A DNA stretch of 64,000 nt from Flavobacterium hungaricum. Its GTDB lineage: Bacteria > Bacteroidota > Bacteroidia > Flavobacteriales > Flavobacteriaceae. Position 1 is the first letter of the stretch; the number at the start of each line of letters is the position of its first letter. Both the position numbers and the translations under genes were made by a program. The stretch covers positions 496,001 to 560,000 of the forward strand of contig NZ_PRDM01000003.1 of NCBI RefSeq assembly GCF_015182285.1, in the 5' to 3' direction. This document shows, one piece after another, positions 1 to 7,850 of this stretch. Under the pieces are notes generated by a model. The model saw nothing but the letters and a program-made list of their open reading frames with translations, did no database searches and had not been told where the DNA came from.

Positions 1-37
1 AAACAAGTTTCTCGATAAAAAAACTGCAATCTAAATT

Positions 38-1810
38 CTATATAACTCCCAGTTTCTGCATTAAAAATGTTGCGCTTTTGTTTTTACAGATTCCATTTCG
101 GAGTTTGTAATCAAAATGCAGATCGTTGTTTTGAATTTCAACTTCAAAACATTGATTGATTAAAGTTTCTGGATATTCATTTGTAGTTAAGCAGACTTCA
201 ATGTCGTGTGTCGCAATTGCGCCGATTGCTTTTTTAGAAATTATCTTCTTCACTACCTCAATCGTTCCGTTTCGTTTGTCGTCCGAATTTGTACCTCTTA
301 AAATCTCATCTAATAAAACAAAAGCAGGTTGATTTTCAAGTGCTTCCATGATCTGTTTTAAACGTTTGATTTCAGCAAAAAAGTAAGATTCACTATCAGA
401 TAAAGAATCAGACAAACGCATTGAAACTAATACAGGAAGTGGATGTATCTTAGCCTCTGAAGCACAAACCACTGAGCCGATTCCCCCCAGTACCATATTG
501 ATTCCTAGACTTCTTAAAAAAGTACTTTTACCAGACATGTTAGAACCGGTCAAAATCACGAAAGACTGCGGATGAAATGAAGTGTCATTTCCAATTCTGG
601 TTTCGGGATTTAAAAGGGGATGACTAAGATTTTTAAATTCAATTTTATAATCAGAATTAATTTCAGGGAAAACAAAATCTTCGTTATTATAAGCCAGATT
701 GGCAAGACTGTTTAACGTTTCGATTTCGCCGATAATGTCCATCCAGTTGGAAATTTCAGAAGCGTAATTTTGTTTCCATTTCAATAAAGCTCTTAAAACA
801 TGCAGGTTAAATAAAAATGTTCCATTGAATACTGTTGCAGTTACAAAATTGTTTATCGTATCCATTCTAGAAAACAATTCAGAAAGCTGTTTTAAATGCT
901 GGCTGGCTTTTATATTTTTAAAAATAAGCGTTTGCTGCAGCGCGGCTAATTTTTTGGATTGGAAGGTTTCATTCTCAATTTTTTCAATTAATAAGCTATA
1001 ATGTTTAATGATTTTATCAACGTTGTCTGCTCTTGCAATTTCAGATTGTATTCTTTTTGCAGCCCTTCCTAAAATAATTAAATTGGCAATGAAAATATAA
1101 GTAACGTATGAAAGTAAAATGGTTTTGGAAGTAATAAAATACGCTGCCAGAAATCCAAAGAATAAAACTGGAAAAATAATTGAAAGTGAAACTAAAACTT
1201 TAGATAAAGGGTCATTTTTAGAAGATATCCAATGTTTTATCGCTTCATAAGAAGATTTAGAGTCATGACTTATAATGGCTAATGCTTGAAATTGCTGTCT
1301 CCAGTCTACTTTATTTTTCAACTCATTTACAGCTTCCTGATTTTCTAAAATGGAAGATTCAGAAAGTGTTTTTTGCAATAATAACGCAAGTGTTTTTTTA
1401 CCAATGTAAGATGCCGTTCGATTTAAACTTTGAAATAAAGAATGTTCTCCAAAAATATCTAAATCGTAAGCATAGGGATGATGAAAATCGATGAATTCAA
1501 TTCCATTTTCAAAAGGCGTTTTTTCTCTTTTTAAGAAAGCAATTTCGTTTTGGTTAATCTTTAAAAGTGTTTCTGCAAAGAGTCTTTGAAAAGATATTTT
1601 AGAATGAATTTTCATTAAAACAATAAAACCAACAAAAGACAGAACAGCAAGAAGAACAAAAAGTATTTCGCTTGTTTTGATGTAATAAAACATAAAAAAC
1701 AGAAAAAGGAAAATACTTAATAACCTCAAAAGGCTTACGCTGTTGTATTTTTTGTTGGTTTTTTGATATAGTTCTGAATATTGTGTAACCTTGTCTAGAT
1801 ATGCTTTCAT
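38..1810 (-). CDS. Membrane-anchored MutS-family ATPase
   Basis: The C-terminal third is a MutS domain V ATPase: Walker A TGSNMSGKST at about residues 421-430, Walker B AFVLLDEI at about 496-503, and a following THDIEV switch segment. The N-terminal mismatch-recognition domains of true MutS are absent. Instead there are two hydrophobic segments at about residues 26-66 and another pair at about 205-247, so it is probably membrane-attached. At 590 residues it is much shorter than MutS (about 850). The family is common in Bacteroidota and is usually named only as a MutS-like protein; a role in mismatch repair is not shown. A TAnnTTTG promoter element lies just upstream. Confidence 0.85.
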   Translation of the reverse strand: MKAYLDKVTQYSELYQKTNKKYNSVSLLRLLSIFLFLFFMFYYIKTSEILFVLLAVLSFVGFIVLMKIHSKISFQRLFAETLLKINQNEIAFLKREKTPFENGIEFIDFHHPYAYDLDIFGEHSLFQSLNRTASYIGKKTLALLLQKTLSESSILENQEAVNELKNKVDWRQQFQALAIISHDSKSSYEAIKHWISSKNDPLSKVLVSLSIIFPVLFFGFLAAYFITSKTILLSYVTYIFIANLIILGRAAKRIQSEIARADNVDKIIKHYSLLIEKIENETFQSKKLAALQQTLIFKNIKASQHLKQLSELFSRMDTINNFVTATVFNGTFLFNLHVLRALLKWKQNYASEISNWMDIIGEIETLNSLANLAYNNEDFVFPEINSDYKIEFKNLSHPLLNPETRIGNDTSFHPQSFVILTGSNMSGKSTFLRSLGINMVLGGIGSVVCASEAKIHPLPVLVSMRLSDSLSDSESYFFAEIKRLKQIMEALENQPAFVLLDEILRGTNSDDKRNGTIEVVKKIISKKAIGAIATHDIEVCLTTNEYPETLINQCFEVEIQNNDLHFDYKLRNGICKNKSATFLMQKLGVI

Positions 1811-1831
1811 TAATAATTATTTACTGAAATA

Positions 1832-1839
1832 CAAATATA
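1832..1839 (-). promoter_or_regulatory. Bacteroidota -7 element (TATATTTG) for the MutS-like gene
   Basis: On the minus strand TATATTTG matches the TAnnTTTG consensus and lies about 22 nt before the ATG at 1810. No clear -33 box was seen. Confidence 0.5.
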
Positions 1840-1872
1840 GCTTTTAAGTTATATAACCATTCAATTTGCTGT

Positions 1873-2706
1873 TTAATCTTCATGCATCACCAAAATAGGA
1901 ACCGGGACTTCTTTTGATATTTTTTTTGTAAAACTAGAATCAAACAGACCTTCAAAGAAAGATCTCTTGTGAGTGATCGTAGTTAAAATGTCAATGTCTT
2001 TGTATAAAACAAAGTCTAAAATAGTTTCTTTGACTTCGTCGCTTGGTAAAACTAAGAATTCGACATTTTCGCCTGCAAATTCTTTTTCCCATTCTTTTCG
2101 GGTAGCATCTGCAACATCAGAATTAGAGGTTTTAACGTAAAGACTTTTTACTTTTGCATCGGTTTTTTTAGCAATTTTTAAGATCTTTCTCAGTTCTTTT
2201 TTATCTTTTTCACGATAACGTGTTGTAAAACCAATGGTTTTAATTTTTTTAAATTTAGCTTCTTCAGGCACGCACAAAACAGGCACGTCTACACCAGAAA
2301 TAACAGAATGAGTATTAGAACCAGTAAAGAATTTTGTCCAGTCAGAAGCTCCTGTGGTACCCATGATTACAAAATCGATCTTGTCTTCTTCAACGGCATT
2401 TTTAAGATTATAAATTAAGTCGCCGTCCATTAAACGGTGTTTGATTACAATATCTTCAAGCTTTCGCTCAGAAGCTATGGCTCTTAATTTCGGAATTTCA
2501 TCTTTAAACATCTCAAATTTTGCCAGCTCAATGGAGCTGTATATAGAGGCGTAATTTTCTGGGAAGAATTGGCTGTCGTAAACGGGAATCTCAAAAGTAT
2601 GAAGCAAGATTAATTCGGCTTTTACAATTTTTGCAAATTCTAAAGCATGTACAAACGCATTGGTTGCCGCGTCAGAGAAATCGGTAGGGAAAAGTATCTT
2701 TTTCAT
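1873..2706 (-). CDS. Universal stress protein, two UspA domains
   Basis: A tandem Usp protein of 277 residues. The first domain starts MKKILFPTDFSDAATNAF and carries the glycine-rich nucleotide-binding-like stretch GTTGASDWTKFFTGSNTHSV at about residues 136-155; the second, more degenerate domain ends in the typical strand VPVPILVMHED. The start at 2706 is chosen because an upstream ATG would add 21 residues before the domain, and because a TAAATTTG promoter element (2733-2740) sits between the two candidate starts. Usp proteins are cytoplasmic and help survival under stress; the specific ligand is unknown. Confidence 0.88.
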   Translation of the reverse strand: MKKILFPTDFSDAATNAFVHALEFAKIVKAELILLHTFEIPVYDSQFFPENYASIYSSIELAKFEMFKDEIPKLRAIASERKLEDIVIKHRLMDGDLIYNLKNAVEEDKIDFVIMGTTGASDWTKFFTGSNTHSVISGVDVPVLCVPEEAKFKKIKTIGFTTRYREKDKKELRKILKIAKKTDAKVKSLYVKTSNSDVADATRKEWEKEFAGENVEFLVLPSDEVKETILDFVLYKDIDILTTITHKRSFFEGLFDSSFTKKISKEVPVPILVMHED

Positions 2707-2732
2707 TGTTATGAAGATTAAGGTTTGTCTCT

Positions 2733-2740
2733 CAAATTTA
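2733..2740 (-). promoter_or_regulatory. -7 element (TAAATTTG) for the Usp gene
   Basis: A minus-strand TAAATTTG matches TAnnTTTG, 26 nt before the ATG at 2706. Its position inside the longer possible reading frame supports the shorter start. Confidence 0.5.
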
Positions 2741-2876
2741 CTCATTTTGAAAGGAAAACAACCTGACAATTATCAGTTATTTAACACTTAATGATTTGTT
2801 AACCGTCGTGAATTTTAAGGTTTTTAATTGTAATTTTTAGAGGAGTTTCTTCTTATAGAATTTCTGTCGTTTTTTG

Positions 2877-2884
2877 TACCTTTG
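2877..2884 (+). promoter_or_regulatory. -7 element (TACCTTTG) for mnmE, nearly leaderless
   Basis: TACCTTTG matches TAnnTTTG and ends only 4 nt before the mnmE ATG at 2889. Transcription would then start at or next to the start codon. Confidence 0.5.
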
Positions 2885-2888
2885 CCCT

Positions 2889-4289
2889 ATGATAAATCAA
2901 GATTCTATAGTTGCTTTGGCCACGCCTTCGGGAGCTGGAGCAATTGCCGTAATTCGAATTTCTGGAGCCGATGCCATTACGATAGGTAATTCGGTTTTTA
3001 AATCTATTAAAAATAAAGATTTGACCAAACAGAAAACACATACACTGCATTTAGGACATATTGTAGACGGAAATAAAACGCTTGATGAAGTTTTGGTTTC
3101 GGTTTTTAAAGGACCAAATTCGTATACGGGCGAAGATACTATCGAAATTTCTTGTCACGGTTCTACCTATATCCAGCAGCAGATTATTCAGTTATTGCTT
3201 CGAAACGGCTGTAGAACGGCCGATGCAGGAGAGTTTACACTTAGAGCTTTCTTAAACGGAAAACTGGATTTATCGCAGGCAGAAGCTGTTGCAGATTTGA
3301 TTTCGTCTGATAATGAAGCTTCTCATCAAATTGCAATGCAGCAAATGCGCGGCGGATTTAGTAACGAAATTGCAAAACTTCGAGAAGAACTTTTAAATTT
3401 TGCTTCTTTAATTGAATTAGAATTGGACTTTGCCGAAGAAGATGTAGAGTTTGCAGACCGCACGCAGTTTCACGAATTATTAAATAGAATTGAATTTGTT
3501 TTAAAACGTTTAATCGACTCGTTTGCAGTTGGAAATGTTATTAAAAACGGAATCCCTGTTGCAATTGTCGGCGAACCGAATGTTGGAAAATCGACTTTGT
3601 TAAATGCACTTTTGAACGAAGAAAGAGCCATTGTATCGGATATTGCCGGAACAACACGCGACACGATCGAAGACGAATTGGTGATTGGCGGTATTGGTTT
3701 CCGTTTTATTGATACTGCAGGAATACGCGAAACCAAAGACGTTGTAGAAAGCATCGGAATAAAAAAGACTTTTGAAAAGATTGAGCAGGCGCAGGTTGTG
3801 GTATTTTTGTTTGACGGTTTCAGGTTTCAGGTTTCAGGTTTGGACTATATTAAGGAAATTGAAAAAGTTAAAAACAAATACCCTTTAAAACCGATAATTG
3901 TTGTAGTTAATAAAGTTGATTTATTGTCTAAAGAAGAGGAACAGAATATTGATACTAAACTTGAAACTCTAAACTTGAAACTCTTGAAGATTTCTGCAAA
4001 AGAAAAAGTCGGGGTAGAGGATTTAAAGAATGAGTTATTGTCTTTTGTCAATACTGGAGCACTTCGCAACAACGAAACAATTGTAACCAATACGAGACAT
4101 TACGATTCGTTATTAAAAGCTTTGGATGAAATTATGAAAGTGAAGTTTGGTTTAGAATCAGGACTTTCCAGCGACCTTATGGCGCTTGACATTCGTGAAG
4201 CATTATACCAATTCGGCTTGATTACAGGGCAGGTTTCTAATGATGAGTTGCTTGGGAATATTTTTGCTAATTTCTGTATCGGCAAATAA
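2889..4289 (+). CDS. mnmE: tRNA uridine-5-carboxymethylaminomethyl GTPase MnmE
   Basis: A 466-residue MnmE/TrmE. With MnmG it installs the cmnm5 group on U34 of certain tRNAs. The N-terminal tetrahydrofolate-binding domain is followed by a helical domain and an inserted G domain with G1 GEPNVGKST, switch TTRDT, DTAG and NKVD; the protein ends in the invariant FCIGK. The ATG at 2889 is chosen because MINQDSIVALATPSG is the conserved N-terminus; the frame is open five codons further up. Short tandem repeats sit inside the G-domain coding sequence (3816-3841 and 3955-3982), without breaking the frame. The 3' end is also where the mobilizable element begins. Confidence 0.96.
   Translation: MINQDSIVALATPSGAGAIAVIRISGADAITIGNSVFKSIKNKDLTKQKTHTLHLGHIVDGNKTLDEVLVSVFKGPNSYTGEDTIEISCHGSTYIQQQIIQLLLRNGCRTADAGEFTLRAFLNGKLDLSQAEAVADLISSDNEASHQIAMQQMRGGFSNEIAKLREELLNFASLIELELDFAEEDVEFADRTQFHELLNRIEFVLKRLIDSFAVGNVIKNGIPVAIVGEPNVGKSTLLNALLNEERAIVSDIAGTTRDTIEDELVIGGIGFRFIDTAGIRETKDVVESIGIKKTFEKIEQAQVVVFLFDGFRFQVSGLDYIKEIEKVKNKYPLKPIIVVVNKVDLLSKEEEQNIDTKLETLNLKLLKISAKEKVGVEDLKNELLSFVNTGALRNNETIVTNTRHYDSLLKALDEIMKVKFGLESGLSSDLMALDIREALYQFGLITGQVSNDELLGNIFANFCIGK
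3816..3841 (+). repeat. Heptamer tandem repeat GGTTTCA inside mnmE
   Basis: The 7-nt unit GGTTTCA occurs about 3.7 times in a row and encodes FRFQVSGL between the G3 and G4 motifs. Because 7 is not a multiple of 3, gain or loss of one unit would break the frame. Confidence 0.85.
3955..3982 (+). repeat. Two perfect 14-nt direct repeats inside mnmE
   Basis: The unit CTAAACTTGAAACT occurs twice in tandem. It contains TGAAACT, which is close to the complement of the GGTTTCA heptamer found 120 nt upstream, so the two arrays may share an origin. Confidence 0.8.
4272..4289 (+). other. Candidate attachment site at the 3' end of mnmE
   Basis: The last 18 nt of mnmE read TTCTGTATCGGCAAATAA. From memory, the attB of Salmonella genomic island 1 in trmE/thdF is TTCTGTATTGGTAAGTAA, which differs here only at three wobble positions. 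The next genes are an HTH protein and a tyrosine recombinase. The match alone is weak evidence, because the sequence encodes the invariant FCIGK. No second copy was found in the window. Confidence 0.35.
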
Positions 4290-4325
4290 AAGGCGCAAAA
4301 TAACGCAAAACAAAAATAACGAAAA

Positions 4326-4366
4326 GAGCTAAAGTGTTTGTAATTAACATTTTAGCTCTTTTTTTA
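4326..4366 (+). terminator. Rho-independent terminator after mnmE
   Basis: A GAGCTAAA / TTTAGCTC stem (4326-4333 with 4351-4358) is followed by a run of nine T. Confidence 0.85.
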
Positions 4367-4470
4367 TTGAATTGTTTTTTTTAATATTTGGTTTTGTTCT
4401 GCTAATATTTGTACCCTATTTGTACCTCGAAATGCGAGCTGCACACAAAAAATAATGATATGGACAGGTT

Positions 4471-4541
4471 TTGGCACATATTGGCATCTTGTGGCACACT
4501 TTGGCATCTCAGCAGATTATTTTGAGGACAATTTAAGGCAC
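4471..4541 (+). repeat. 71-bp direct repeat, copy 1
   Basis: This copy pairs with 4636-4706: both are 71 nt and align without gaps. Each holds iterated TTGGCA/GTGGCAC motifs spaced about 10-11 nt and ends in GGACAAT-TA-GGCAC. Position between mnmE and the recombinase genes suggests arm-type binding sites for the integrase or its accessory protein. Confidence 0.75.
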
Positions 4542-4635
4542 AAAAAAAAATAAGATAAAAAAATCGAACAGAAATTGGACAGAAATTGGGAAGAAGTCGG
4601 GCGAAATTAGAAAATTGAAATGATGAGGTCAGATT

Positions 4636-4706
4636 GTGGCACATTTTGGCATCTTGCGGCACAGTTTGACACATCAGGAGAACATTTAATGGACAATGTA
4701 GGGCAC
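4636..4706 (+). repeat. 71-bp direct repeat, copy 2
   Basis: This is the second copy of the repeat at 4471-4541, about 72% identical by eye. It ends 23 nt before the ATG of the HTH gene, so it could also act as that operon's operator. Confidence 0.75.
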
Positions 4707-4729
4707 GTAACTAAAAAATTAAAAAAATT

Positions 4730-5299
4730 ATGAGTTCAAACATTCGAATTACAAGAATCTGCCAATTCTGCTGCAAAGAATTTACGGCAAAAACAACTAA
4801 AACTAAGTTCTGCTCCCTGAAATGCGGGAGTAAGAACTATAAAGCAATGACGCGGCAGAAGACCATTGATGTCAGTAATCAGGAAACTGAAAAGATAAAA
4901 CTGCTGGATTTTGAGGCTGTGAAAAAACGGGACTATTTGAGGATAAATGACTGTGTGCAGTTTTTCGGATTAAGCAGAAGGACACTTTACAGGATGATCA
5001 ACAGAAATGAAGTTGAAACAGTAAAATTGGGAAGACGTCTTTTTGTGAGCACAAAGAGCATTAAAGCGCTCTTTGCAGTAAATGAGCCGTCAGATCAGAA
5101 GCAGGATCCGCAGCCTGAGATTCTCGATCTTAATAAATGCTGTACTATAACTCAGACACAGGAGCAATATGGAATAAGTCCAGCGGGACTGTACTTATTA
5201 ATTAAAAAACACAGCATACCTAAGTTTACTTCTGGAAAATTTACTTATGTGCAGAAAAAGGATTTGGATATTTATTTAAAAAGCATTGATGATGAGTAA
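4730..5299 (+). CDS. Zinc-ribbon/HTH excisionase-like protein
   Basis: A 189-residue protein with three visible parts. A small Cys-rich N-terminus (CQFCCKEF...FCSLKC, about residues 11-32) may be a zinc ribbon. Two MerR/excisionase-type helix-turn-helix units follow: YLRINDCVQFFGLSRRTLYR at about 65-85 with a LGRRLFV wing, and a second at about 138-182. The gene overlaps the integrase gene, and the pair is a frequent head of Bacteroidetes integrative elements. It may act as a recombination directionality factor or regulator, perhaps at the twin 71-bp repeats directly upstream. The family role is inferred from fold and context only. Confidence 0.72.
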   Translation: MSSNIRITRICQFCCKEFTAKTTKTKFCSLKCGSKNYKAMTRQKTIDVSNQETEKIKLLDFEAVKKRDYLRINDCVQFFGLSRRTLYRMINRNEVETVKLGRRLFVSTKSIKALFAVNEPSDQKQDPQPEILDLNKCCTITQTQEQYGISPAGLYLLIKKHSIPKFTSGKFTYVQKKDLDIYLKSIDDE

Positions 5300-6434
5300 A
5301 AGTATCGCAACTCTTAGAAAGAAAGTTATATCTCAGGGAAGAATGTCTTTGTACTTAGATTTTTACCCGCCGCTTTGGGATGAAAAGTCAAATTGTTACA
5401 CGCGGCGTGAATTTTTGAAAATCTATGTGTATATCAAACCTGCCGACCAGTACCAGAAAATGGCAAATATCGAGAATATGCACACAGCGGAGCTGATTCG
5501 CGCCAGAAGACAGAATGAAATAAATAAAATGGAAGTTTATTCAGCATTTGAGAAAGAGCAGTTAAAAATACAGGCCGTGGGCAGGGAATCATTTCTGCAT
5601 TACTACAAGAGACTGGGAGAGAAAAAAGAAGGAAACAATTTTTCTATCTGGAATTCCGCTATTGCCCATTTTGAGGTGTTCTTGAAAGGAAAAGATTTAC
5701 TGTTTCAAGATGTGACAGTAACTTTAATCGAAGATTTTCGAGAGTACCTTTTAAAGGCTTACAGTCTGAGAAATACCAAAAAAAGGCTGTCGCGTAATAC
5801 GGCGCTTTCCTATTACAATAAAATAAAAACAACTCTCAAAAGGGCTTACAGGGAAGATAAATTAAAAACCGATATCAACTCCAAAATCAGCTCTATTAAA
5901 GAGATGGAATCCCAGCGTAATTTTATGACTTTGGAAGAAACAAAGAGACTCTTTGCAACACCCTGCACCAATCTTCTGGTTCGTAAGATTTCAATGTTTT
6001 CGGTGCTCACCGGAATGCGCTATGTTGATATTGCGAAGCTGACATGGTCGGAAATCCAATACATTGACAACGACGGCTATTATATCATATTCAGACAGAA
6101 AAAAACTGAAGGGGCGGAGTCTATGCCTATTTCTGAAGAGGCTTTTCAGCTGCTCGGAAAAAGGAAAGGGGAAAAAGAACTGGTATTTAAAGGACTCAGA
6201 AAATGTGATATCGACAAAACTGTTCCCGTCTGGGTGGCATTATCCGGAATCAGAAAGCACATCACTTTTCACTGCTTCAGGCACACTTATGCAACACTTC
6301 AGATTACTGCAGGAACTGATATTTTTACAGTGTCAAAAATGCTTGGACACAGAAACGTTAAGACCACACAGGTATATGCAAAAGTAATTGACCAGAAGAA
6401 AAGGGATGCAGCCAACAGAATTTCTCTGGAGTAG
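5292..6434 (+). CDS. Tyrosine recombinase / integrase
   Basis: A 380-residue phage-type integrase. An N-terminal arm-binding region and a SAM-like core-binding domain (about residues 90-195) precede the catalytic domain. The catalytic signature is present: Arg in LTGMRYVDIAKL, the HxxR box in FHCFRHTYATL, the GHRNVKTTQVY segment and its nucleophile Tyr. The ATG at 5292 is preferred over the TTG at 5286 and the ATG at 5289; it overlaps the upstream HTH gene by 8 nt, suggesting translational coupling. It probably integrates and excises the element that starts at mnmE. The Bacteroidetes type does not predict the target by itself. Confidence 0.9.
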   Translation: MSKSIATLRKKVISQGRMSLYLDFYPPLWDEKSNCYTRREFLKIYVYIKPADQYQKMANIENMHTAELIRARRQNEINKMEVYSAFEKEQLKIQAVGRESFLHYYKRLGEKKEGNNFSIWNSAIAHFEVFLKGKDLLFQDVTVTLIEDFREYLLKAYSLRNTKKRLSRNTALSYYNKIKTTLKRAYREDKLKTDINSKISSIKEMESQRNFMTLEETKRLFATPCTNLLVRKISMFSVLTGMRYVDIAKLTWSEIQYIDNDGYYIIFRQKKTEGAESMPISEEAFQLLGKRKGEKELVFKGLRKCDIDKTVPVWVALSGIRKHITFHCFRHTYATLQITAGTDIFTVSKMLGHRNVKTTQVYAKVIDQKKRDAANRISLE

Positions 6435-6456
6435 AGACTCATATTGAGTTTTAATT

Positions 6457-6492
6457 AAAAACATTTCATTCTTTCATAATGAGATGTTTTTG
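6457..6492 (+). terminator. Terminator after the integrase
   Basis: AAAAACATTTCAT (6457-6469) pairs with ATGAGATGTTTTT (6479-6491), with one G-U pair and a 9-nt loop. Confidence 0.65.
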
Positions 6493-6771
6493 ATTTTGGC
6501 TTTCATGATTTACAAGTGTTCAATTGGCACTGAATTATTGTTTAAAATTACTTCTTATGCAATGGATATATTGCTTGAGATCATAATCTGCAGCAATCTT
6601 TATTAAAAAATTTAATTTATTGTACTAAATTTTTGCGGGGTTGCATACAATTGGAAAAGCTGAAACAGACAGTTGTACTCACGCTGTTTTTTTTATTCGA
6701 AGCAGTCGGGCAGATCATAAATTAGGTTTCATTTTATAATGTGAAACTTACTGGTCAAATCTCAGGTGAAA
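6493..6771. other. Non-coding stretch between the integrase and a small gene
   Basis: No coding sequence is supported. The only structure seen is an inverted repeat GTTTCA / TGAAAC around 6726-6747, a possible operator for the gene at 6813. Confidence 0.4.
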
Positions 6772-6779
6772 TAAATTTG
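6772..6779 (+). promoter_or_regulatory. -7 element (TAAATTTG)
   Basis: TAAATTTG matches TAnnTTTG 33 nt before the ATG at 6813, just downstream of the GTTTCA/TGAAAC inverted repeat. Confidence 0.45.
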
Positions 6780-6812
6780 TAAATTAGTGTTTCTAACCAA
6801 TACAGGCATGCA

Positions 6813-7052
6813 ATGGCTCTTCCTGAGGAATTACTCAATATTAAGTTTGCTGAATATATAGCGGATTTAAAGGCCTTATATTCGTATGATGAAAATTTTA
6901 AAGCGGTTTGTGATGACTACTGCCGCACTAAAAAGAAGTGTGAAAAAGCAGCTGAAAAAGTCCGCAGGCATCTGGCAGATCAACTTGAATACCAAACTTT
7001 AATGTACGAGATAGAAGAGGAAATTTTAATTTACCTAATAAGACGGATTTAG
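6813..7052 (+). CDS. Small hypothetical protein, helical
   Basis: A 79-residue charged protein with a predicted mostly helical make-up: an N-terminal LLNIKFAEYIADLKALYSYD, a Lys-rich middle and a C-terminal EIEEEILIYLIRRI. Small Bacteroidota proteins of this shape, with a D-L-x-x-L-Y near the start and an E-E-E-I-L end, are familiar but have no known function to me. A promoter-like TAAATTTG precedes it. It lies between the integrase and insertion-sequence remnants, so it could be element cargo. An upstream ATG at 6808 is in another frame. Confidence 0.55.
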   Translation: MALPEELLNIKFAEYIADLKALYSYDENFKAVCDDYCRTKKKCEKAAEKVRRHLADQLEYQTLMYEIEEEILIYLIRRI

Positions 7053-7193
7053 CAAATTTGTTATCAAGAGGTCTGCTTACAATTTATATTTTGTAGGGAA
7101 ATTGTATTCAAAAAGCTATACAATGGATGCCCAGAGTAAGGACGTCTCGTTTGATGATCTGTATTACTGCTTAGAAAGGAGTTTTTTGATTTA

Positions 7194-7829
7194 TCAGCAG
7201 TCTTTAATCCGTAAGATTTTTTGCTGTTGTTTAGGATTTTTTTTGATTTTACCATATAAACCTAGTTCTCTCATATGCAGAAGTACCGATACTCTTGATA
7301 TTGTATAGCCCCTGTTTTGAAGTTCTGCAGCAATTCTGGCACATCCATATCTCTGCTTAGCTTCAAAAAATATGGAGGTTATTTCCTGCTGGACTAAGAT
7401 TTTTCTTTTTTTTGTTTCCGAAATACAATTATTCCTCCATTTGTAGTACGTCTGATCTTTAATACCGAAAACTTTACACATTTGTACGATAGGATATATT
7501 TTTTCGCTGCTATTTATAAAATCAAACACCGTCAGCTTTCGCTGGGAAATATACAGCCTGCCTTTTTTTAAGATTTCAAAGTTTAATTCTATTAGTTTTA
7601 TTTTTTTTTCAAGCAGGTAAATTCTTTCCTGTTCTTTGGTTAATTTTCTATGGCCTTTACCCGGGAAGCTTCCCGATCCAAATTTCTCATAATCTCTTCG
7701 CCATCTGGCAATCGAGCCATGATGCAGACCCAGCTCTTTTTCAAGTTTGCTTATAGAACCGCTTTTGTAACTTAATCTTACTGCTTCATTTTTGAAGGCA
7801 GGATCATGAATCTTATTGTTTTCTTTCAT
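7194..7829 (-). pseudogene. Truncated IS3-family transposase
   Basis: Residues 1-100 are a fused OrfA-type HTH region (SGSISKLEKELGLHHGSIAR) and the rest the start of OrfB, including the HTH_21 segment EAKQRYGCARIAAELQNRGY. The reading frame stops after LRIKDC, before the rve catalytic core, so all three DDE residues are missing. The ATG at 7829 is chosen; the frame can be extended only to a TTG. It lies 21 nt downstream of an intact relative on the same strand, from which it clearly differs, so it is a separate degraded element rather than a fragment of that one. Confidence 0.8.
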
Positions 7830-7850
7830 AGCGCTGCTCAATAAAGGGAT

